Below are positions 7,803 through 12,754 of a stretch of 12,754 nucleotides of DNA, one piece after another. The first letter of the stretch is position 1; every line of letters begins with the position of its first letter. The DNA is taken from NCBI GenBank assembly GCA_964451365.1, contig CAYVIB010000059.1:1-12754 (forward strand), given 5' to 3'. The notes under the pieces are model-generated. The model ran no database searches. It was not told the DNA's origin and saw only the letters and a program-made list of their open reading frames with translations. Made by a program: the position numbers and the translations under genes. The stretch is from CAYVIB01 sp964451365. Lineage in GTDB: Bacteria; Pseudomonadota; Gammaproteobacteria; Pseudomonadales; Cellvibrionaceae.

Positions 7803-7960
7803 ATATTAAAAATCAGCTTTTGGCGCTAATCAAACAGGGGATTTCGTTTGATGTGTCGCAGGACAGACTTTTGATAAAAGGGGATATGAATATCCTTACG
7901 GAAGAATCACGGGAATTTATAAAGCGTAATAAACAGGGAATTATTGAGCTGATTCTTCAA
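7790..7960 (+). other. TubC-like N-terminal docking domain of the second NRPS
   Basis: The first 57 or so residues match the TubC_N pattern: a helix with LLALIKQGISF, a short beta segment (DVSQDRLLIKGD), LTEESREFIKRNK and a last helix, QGIIELILQ. This family sits at the N terminus of NRPS subunits and captures the C-terminal tail of the cognate upstream subunit. It is followed by a short linker and the condensation domain at LLSFSQQRLW. The family call comes from the pattern alone. Confidence 0.8.
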
Positions 7961-10900
7961 AGAAAGGATTCCGCCAAGCCAGATATCGTGGTTCGCAACT
8001 CTGAACAAACCGTTTTGTTATCCTTTTCCCAACAGCGCTTATGGATGTTGGACCAAATTGAAAGCGGAAGTGCACATTACAACATTCCCGGCGCGTTGAA
8101 ATTGACCGGTGACCTGAATATTCAAGCGCTGAACCAGGCATTTACCAGCATACTGGAGCGCCACGAAAGCCTGCGTACTCGTTTTGTCGCGGGCGAAGAT
8201 GGGCATCCGGTACAGGTTATTCAGGAACCGCTTCCTTTCGAGGTGCCAATAAATGATCTGTCCGTCCTGGAAGAGGGCGAGCGCCAGTTGCAGATGGCTG
8301 AACTGGTGACGGAAGAATCCCGTCGGGGATTTGATTTAAGCCGGGATCTGATGCTTCGGGCTCGATTGGTCAGATTAGCCGAAGATCAACACATTGTTTT
8401 AGTAACCATGCATCATATAGCGTCCGATGGTTGGTCGATGTCGATTCTGATCAATGAATTCAGTTCGCTTTACAGTGCGTATGTCCAGGGACGGGGAAAC
8501 CCGCTGGTAGCGTTGCCGATCCAATACGCGGACTATGCACAATGGCAGCGCCGCTGGTTACGAGGCGCAGTCCTGGATCGGCAGTTAAGTTACTGGGAAA
8601 AACAACTGGTCGACTTGCCTGTTGTCCATAGCTTACCGCTCGATCGCGCTCGACCCGCTGTGCAAGGTTTCGCGGGAGATACGTACTTTTCACATATTGA
8701 TGCGGCAACCAATCAAGCGTTAAACGCGCTATGCCAGGCGCAGGATGCCAGCCTGTTTATGGGTGTACAGAGTGCCTTTTCCGTTCTGTTATCGCGCTAT
8801 AGCAATGAGAGAGATATTGTTGTGGGTACCCCGATCGCCAATCGCGAACAAGCGGAAGTTGCGGGTCTGATAGGATTCTTTGTAAACACACTGGTACTGC
8901 GAAGTAATTTATCGGGAGAGCCAAGTTTTAAAGAACTGCTACTGCAAAACAAGAGCATGTTGCTGGACGCTTATGCCCACCAGCAGGTGCCCTTTGAAAA
9001 AATAGTCGAGCGCCTGGCGCCGGAGCGAAGCCAGAGCCACAGCCCTTTATTCCAGGTGATGTTGGTTCTGCAAAATAACGAAGCGGGAATTCTGGAGTTA
9101 CCGGGGCTGACATTAAGCCCCGTGGAACAGCGTGGAGTCGGTGTTGCGCGATACGATTTGACACTGACTGTGACGGAAAGTGCGCAAGCTTTGGAGCTGG
9201 CGTGGGAATACAATACTGATCTGTTCGATCAGGAAACCGTTGCCCGCATGGCAATGCACTTTGAAACACTGCTTAAAGCCTTGCTTGCCCGACCAGAGCA
9301 ATGCGTATTCACGGCGGATATGGTGGACGCAAACGAGCGCGATCAGTTGCTGGTTGAATGGAACAATACCAGAGCGCAATATCCTGAAGCTAAATGCATT
9401 CACGAGCTTTTTGAGACACAAGTGAACCTTGGCCCTGATGCTGTTGCTGTCGTCTTTCAGGATCAACAATTTACATACCGGGAATTAAATGAAAAAGCGA
9501 ATCGGCTGGCCCATTACCTCGTTAACGAAAGACAGGTAAAACCGGATACGCTGGTAGGCGTCTGTGTGGAACGCTCGCTGGATATGGTGGTTGGAATCCT
9601 GGCAATTCTCAAGGCGGGAGGCGCTTATGTACCACTCGACCCGGAGTATCCGAAAGCACGTCTGGCGTATATGCTGAAAGATGCAAAGCTGACCACGGTA
9701 CTAACGCAATGTCACCTGCTTGAAGCCATCCCGTTAAATGATACACAGGCATTGTGCCTGGATGATGAGGTCCTGCAGCAGCAACTTCACCTGCAATCCG
9801 GAGAAAATCCCGATAGCCGGGCACTGGGGCTGTCGTCAGGCCATCTGGCTTATGTTATCTACACTTCGGGCTCCACAGGCAACCCAAAAGGCGTGAGTAT
9901 CATTCACCGCGGCGTGGTAAATTATCTCAGCTATATTACCCGTGTTTACTTTACCCAGGTTGAAGGCGCGGTTGTCAGCTCACCGCTCGCGTTTGATGCT
10001 ACTGTTACCAGCATGCTGGGGCCGTTGGTTTCCGGTAAATGGATGCGGATTATTTCGCAGGGCGGTCAAGAGCTCGAGTGTTTGGCGGACCTTCTGGAGA
10101 CCTTGGATGTTGCGACCCTTTTTAAGATTACGCCCGCGCATCTGGAAGGGCTTGCGTATTCGCTGGGGAATAAAACGTTGCGAGATCCGGCCCACTGGAT
10201 AATTGTCGGTGGAGATCAACTGAATGTTAAGTTGGCTCGCCAATGGAAGCGGCGCTTGCCAAAAGCGACTTTGGTTAATGAATATGGGCCAACCGAAACG
10301 GTGGTTGGCTGTTCAACATACATCGTTTCAAGCGAGGAACAGTTAAACTCCGACGCGCATGCTGTGGCCATCGGTAAGCCAATAGACAACATTCAGCTGT
10401 TTGTACTCGATTCAGCAGGAAAAGTATCTCCTGTCGGTGTGGTTGGGGAACTCCATATTGGCGGGGCGGGGCTGGCGCGCGGTTATCTGAACCGGCCTGA
10501 GTTAACCTCTGAAAAATTCATCCTCAATCCGTTTCGTGACAAAGCTGGCCTGACCAGCGAACGTTTATATAAAACCGGCGATCTGGTGCGTTGGTTGCCC
10601 GACGGTAATTTGGAATTCCTTGGTCGTATCGATCACCAGGTTAAAATCCGCGGGTTCCGGATAGAACTGGGAGAGATTGAACACGCACTTAACACTCATG
10701 CCGACATTAAGGAAACGGTTGTACTTGCCAGGGACGTCGTGGGCGGCGATAAATGCCTTGTCGCTTATGTGGTGACAGACAATGATACGTGGGACGATAG
10801 TGAAACATCAGTTACGGCAAAAAAAGAGCTTATCGAAACTCTGCGGGAATATATAAGCCGATGCCTGCCGAGTTATATGGTTCCTTCTGTTTTCGTGCCA

Positions 10901-12754
10901 ATCGCACAGTTGCCATTAACGCCGAACGGCAAAGTTGATCGCAGGGCAATGCCGGAGCCCGATCTCTTCAATTTACAACAGACTTATGTTCCTCCAATCA
11001 CGGAGACAGAAAAGGAATTGTGTGAAGTTTGGCAGGAGATTCTGGGCATTGAACGTATTGGTGTTAACGATAATTTTTTTCAGCTGGGTGGACATTCACT
11101 ACTTATTATTCAGGTTGTTGCGCGCCTGCAACAGCGTGGAATAGCGCTAACGGCACAACAATTTTTTGCCGCTCCCCGTCTGGCCGATCTGGCGAAACAA
11201 GTCGATAATGCGGTAACACCGGCCACGGAGTTCAAGGCTCCGGCCAATATGATTCCCGACGGGTGTGAGCGAGTTGTTCCCGAGATGCTGCCGTTGGTAA
11301 ACCTTACCGAGGAAGATATTGCCCGGGTCGTTGAATGTATTCCCGGCGGTGCGGCCAATGTGCAGGATATCTATGCGCTGGCACCATTGCAGGAAGGCAT
11401 CCTGTTCCACCACATGATGAGCACCGAAAGCGACCCATATGTATTGCCTGTGCTATTCAAAATTGGTGGCGCAAAGACGGTTACCGATTTTATTGCAGCG
11501 TTGCGATTTATTATCAATCGTCACGATGTTTTACGCACAGCGATATTCTGGCGCGAACTGTCTACGCCAGTGCAAGTTGTGTGTCGTCAAGTGGATCTTT
11601 CCATATCCTGGCTCAGGCTTGAAGATGTTGAGGATATAGAAGCGGAAATGCGCGCGCGCTGCGCACCTGGACGACAGAAAATGGAACTGGGACAGGCTCC
11701 TCTGCTTCAACTGCGGATTGCCGTTGACCCGGCATCAGAGACGCATTTCGTACTGCTGCAGTACCATCACATTATTGCTGACCACGTGGCATTGGAAATC
11801 ATCCAGGAGGAACTCAACGCATATCACACCGGCCAAACCGAAGGCCTGCCGCTTTCGAAACCTTATCGCGATTTTGTTGCGTATGCGCGGCATCACGCTG
11901 CAAGGAATGACGCGGAAACTTTTTTCACTCAAATGCTCAAGGATATTGATGAGCCGACGGCGCCCTTCAATCTGTTAAATATTTCCGGGGACGGTAGCGG
12001 AATCGTTGAAGCCAGAGCGCCGGTGCCCGATGCCGTTTCTCTGGGTATCCGCAGCGTGGCCCGGACGTTGTCCGTGAGCCCCGCTGTCTTGTTCCACACG
12101 ACTTGGGCCATGGTTATCGCAGGTTGCAGCGGACGCGATGATATTGTGTTTGGCACGGTGCTGTCGGGTCGTCTTCAGGGAGCCGTGGGCGCGGAAAAAA
12201 TGCTGGGTATGTTTATCAATACATTACCGTTGAGGGTAAGCTTGGAAGATGTCCCGGTGATGGACCTGATCCGTCAGGTTCAACAATCGCTGCAGGATTT
12301 ACTTCCATACGAACAGGCTTCTTTGGCGTTGGCTCAGAAGTGCAGCGGCCTGCAGGGGGGGACACCGCTTTTTAGCGCGATGTTGAACTATCGCCACTCG
12401 GCCCCTGTTGGAACGCATTCCCCATCTGAACAAGGGCGTTCTGCTGGCGAAGGCGACTTCGAAATTGTTTCCTGGCAGGAACGGACGAATTATCCATTCA
12501 CTTTGTCGGTGGATGACCTGGGGCAGGGTTTTGGATTAGAGGTGCAAGTGGATAACTCAGTAAGCGCGGACCGCGTTCTGGGCTATATGCAAACCGCATT
12601 AGCTGAATTGGTCAATGCGCTTGAGTCTTCTCCACAGCAGTCGGTAAATTCTCTGTCCATTTTACCGAATATCGAACGTCATCAACTGTTGGCGGAGTTG
12701 AACGATACCAAAGCGGAATATCCGAAGGACAAATGCATCCACCAGTTATTTGAA
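7790..12754 (+). CDS. Non-ribosomal peptide synthetase, 3'-truncated (TubC dock-C-A-T-C/E-A...)
   Basis: This is the next NRPS subunit of the same assembly line. It starts at ATG 7790, inside the end of the preceding gene and in a different frame, and stays open for 1655 codons to the window edge. Domain order: TubC-like N-terminal docking domain (residues about 1-57), LCL condensation domain with HHIASDG (codons 8411-8431), A3 with YTSGSTGNPKG, EYGPTE and NGKVDRRAMP, T4 with LGGHSLL (Ser 11096-11098), dual C/E3, and the first residues of a fourth A domain. The start is chosen because the docking domain begins there, a GAGG lies seven bases upstream, and a 13-base overlap fits translational coupling. 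The protein should take the chain from T3 of the upstream protein, add the A3 residue (probably Asn), epimerize it and condense it with the A4 residue. Confidence 0.96.
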   Translation, partial: MGNINIKNQLLALIKQGISFDVSQDRLLIKGDMNILTEESREFIKRNKQGIIELILQRKDSAKPDIVVRNSEQTVLLSFSQQRLWMLDQIESGSAHYNIPGALKLTGDLNIQALNQAFTSILERHESLRTRFVAGEDGHPVQVIQEPLPFEVPINDLSVLEEGERQLQMAELVTEESRRGFDLSRDLMLRARLVRLAEDQHIVLVTMHHIASDGWSMSILINEFSSLYSAYVQGRGNPLVALPIQYADYAQWQRRWLRGAVLDRQLSYWEKQLVDLPVVHSLPLDRARPAVQGFAGDTYFSHIDAATNQALNALCQAQDASLFMGVQSAFSVLLSRYSNERDIVVGTPIANREQAEVAGLIGFFVNTLVLRSNLSGEPSFKELLLQNKSMLLDAYAHQQVPFEKIVERLAPERSQSHSPLFQVMLVLQNNEAGILELPGLTLSPVEQRGVGVARYDLTLTVTESAQALELAWEYNTDLFDQETVARMAMHFETLLKALLARPEQCVFTADMVDANERDQLLVEWNNTRAQYPEAKCIHELFETQVNLGPDAVAVVFQDQQFTYRELNEKANRLAHYLVNERQVKPDTLVGVCVERSLDMVVGILAILKAGGAYVPLDPEYPKARLAYMLKDAKLTTVLTQCHLLEAIPLNDTQALCLDDEVLQQQLHLQSGENPDSRALGLSSGHLAYVIYTSGSTGNPKGVSIIHRGVVNYLSYITRVYFTQVEGAVVSSPLAFDATVTSMLGPLVSGKWMRIISQGGQELECLADLLETLDVATLFKITPAHLEGLAYSLGNKTLRDPAHWIIVGGDQLNVKLARQWKRRLPKATLVNEYGPTETVVGCSTYIVSSEEQLNSDAHAVAIGKPIDNIQLFVLDSAGKVSPVGVVGELHIGGAGLARGYLNRPELTSEKFILNPFRDKAGLTSERLYKTGDLVRWLPDGNLEFLGRIDHQVKIRGFRIELGEIEHALNTHADIKETVVLARDVVGGDKCLVAYVVTDNDTWDDSETSVTAKKELIETLREYISRCLPSYMVPSVFVPIAQLPLTPNGKVDRRAMPEPDLFNLQQTYVPPITETEKELCEVWQEILGIERIGVNDNFFQLGGHSLLIIQVVARLQQRGIALTAQQFFAAPRLADLAKQVDNAVTPATEFKAPANMIPDGCERVVPEMLPLVNLTEEDIARVVECIPGGAANVQDIYALAPLQEGILFHHMMSTESDPYVLPVLFKIGGAKTVTDFIAALRFIINRHDVLRTAIFWRELSTPVQVVCRQVDLSISWLRLEDVEDIEAEMRARCAPGRQKMELGQAPLLQLRIAVDPASETHFVLLQYHHIIADHVALEIIQEELNAYHTGQTEGLPLSKPYRDFVAYARHHAARNDAETFFTQMLKDIDEPTAPFNLLNISGDGSGIVEARAPVPDAVSLGIRSVARTLSVSPAVLFHTTWAMVIAGCSGRDDIVFGTVLSGRLQGAVGAEKMLGMFINTLPLRVSLEDVPVMDLIRQVQQSLQDLLPYEQASLALAQKCSGLQGGTPLFSAMLNYRHSAPVGTHSPSEQGRSAGEGDFEIVSWQERTNYPFTLSVDDLGQGFGLEVQVDNSVSADRVLGYMQTALAELVNALESSPQQSVNSLSILPNIERHQLLAELNDTKAEYPKDKCIHQLFE
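8009..9328 (+). other. LCL-type condensation domain
   Basis: Condensation motifs in order: LSFSQQRLWMLDQ, RHESLRTRF, HHIASDGWSM (catalytic HHxxxDG, codons 8411-8431), PIQYADYAQWQR, VGTPIANR, IGFFVNTLVLR and HSPLFQVMLVLQN. This set is typical of LCL domains, which join two L residues. The N-terminal HH[I/L]xxxxGD motif of dual domains is absent. It should accept the chain ending in L-(O-methyl)Ser on T3 of the upstream protein and join it to the A3 residue. Confidence 0.9.
9395..10954 (+). other. Adenylation domain A3, asparagine-like specificity
   Basis: Motifs: CIHELFE at the start, YTSGSTGNPKG (9860-9892), FDATVTS (9992-10012), EYGPTET (10280-10300), YKTGDLVRW, GRIDHQVKIRGFRIELGEIE (10622-10681) and NGKVDRRAMP (10925-10954). 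The pocket read by eye is D-A-T-K-I-G-E-V-G-K, 8 of 10 identical to the asparagine code DLTKLGEVGK, differing at positions 236 and 299. Asn is the best call, with Asp second (DLTKVGHIGK, less similar). Confidence 0.9.
10985..11206 (+). other. Carrier (T/PCP) domain T4
   Basis: It runs from YVPPITETEK with NDNFFQLGGHSLL; the attachment Ser is codon 11096-11098. It continues as LTAQQFFAAPRLADLAKQVD, close to T1 and T2. It carries the A3 residue (probably Asn) and is followed by a dual C/E domain. Confidence 0.92.
11282..12667 (+). other. Dual condensation/epimerization domain C/E3 with altered N-terminal motif
   Basis: The domain follows the dual pattern (EMLPLVNL, NVQDIY, LAPLQEGILFHH) and has HHIIADH (codons 11765-11785). 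Its N-terminal epimerization motif reads HHMMSTESD (codons 11408-11434): the Gly of the HH[I/L]xxxxGD consensus is Ser. The preceding YPLAP of the other copies is YALAP. If active, it inverts the Asn on T4 and joins it to the A4 residue. If the Gly is essential, it may condense without epimerizing. Confidence 0.85.
12734..12754 (+). other. Start of a further adenylation domain A4, 3'-truncated
   Basis: The last codons read CIHQLFE, the same residues that open A2 (CIHQLFE) and A1 and A3 (CIHELFE), each after the LPxxERxQLL...NxT linker that closes a condensation domain. The assembly line therefore continues with at least one more module. No specificity can be read. Confidence 0.8.

Noticed and set aside
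2856..10594. CRISPR or tandem repeat array suggested by recurring identical blocks
   Set aside because: The repeats are widely spaced, in frame, and fall on conserved NRPS motifs. They reflect modular architecture.
11073..11080. Run of T bases in T4 as a possible frameshift site
   Set aside because: The frame continues normally as NDNFFQLGGHSLL through the run, and no alternative frame leads to a sensible product.

Overview
The window is a piece of one large non-ribosomal peptide synthetase (NRPS) assembly line. It is entirely protein-coding on the + strand and cut at both ends. Two giant co-directional genes are present. The first enters from upstream and stops at 7802. The second starts at 7790, overlapping the first by 13 bases, and runs off the right edge. 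There is no intergenic space, RNA gene, insertion sequence or CRISPR array. Moderate GC content, the dual condensation/epimerization (C/E) domains and the TubC-type docking domain suggest a Gram-negative bacterium, most likely a gammaproteobacterium. This taxonomic call is an inference, and no genus can be named.

Layout. Protein 1 (C-terminal 2599 residues): carrier domain T1 of an upstream module (3-167); dual C/E domain 1 (240-1625); adenylation domain A1 (1692-3245); carrier T2 (3276-3500); dual C/E domain 2 (3576-4958); adenylation domain A2 (5025-7460), interrupted between motifs A8 and A9 by an FkbM-family methyltransferase (about 6396-7331); carrier T3 (7491-7723); and a short acidic C-terminal tail. 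Protein 2 (N-terminal 1655 residues): TubC-like docking domain (7790-7960); an ordinary LCL condensation domain (8009-9328); A3 (9395-10954); carrier T4 (10985-11206); dual C/E domain 3 (11282-12667); and the first residues of a further adenylation domain (from 12734).

How it works together. Specificity pockets read by eye give DVWHFSLIDK for A2, a classical serine code; DATKIGEVGK for A3, asparagine-like; and DIFHFGLILK for A1, closest to the 4-hydroxyphenylglycine code I remember and therefore tentative. The methyltransferase sits inside the serine-activating domain, so the simplest prediction is O-methylserine. Dual C/E domains invert the residue delivered by the carrier just upstream, whereas the LCL domain accepts an L residue. 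The inferred segment is therefore ...D-X0 - D-X1 (possibly arylglycine) - L-(O-methyl)Ser - D-Asn - X4.... The acidic tail of protein 1 and the TubC-like head of protein 2 look like the matched connectors that hand the chain from one polypeptide to the next.

The most noteworthy points are the interrupted Ser adenylation domain carrying an FkbM methyltransferase, the unusual A1 pocket, the altered active-site motif in the third C/E domain, and the coincidence of the gene boundary with the only switch from dual C/E to LCL chemistry.
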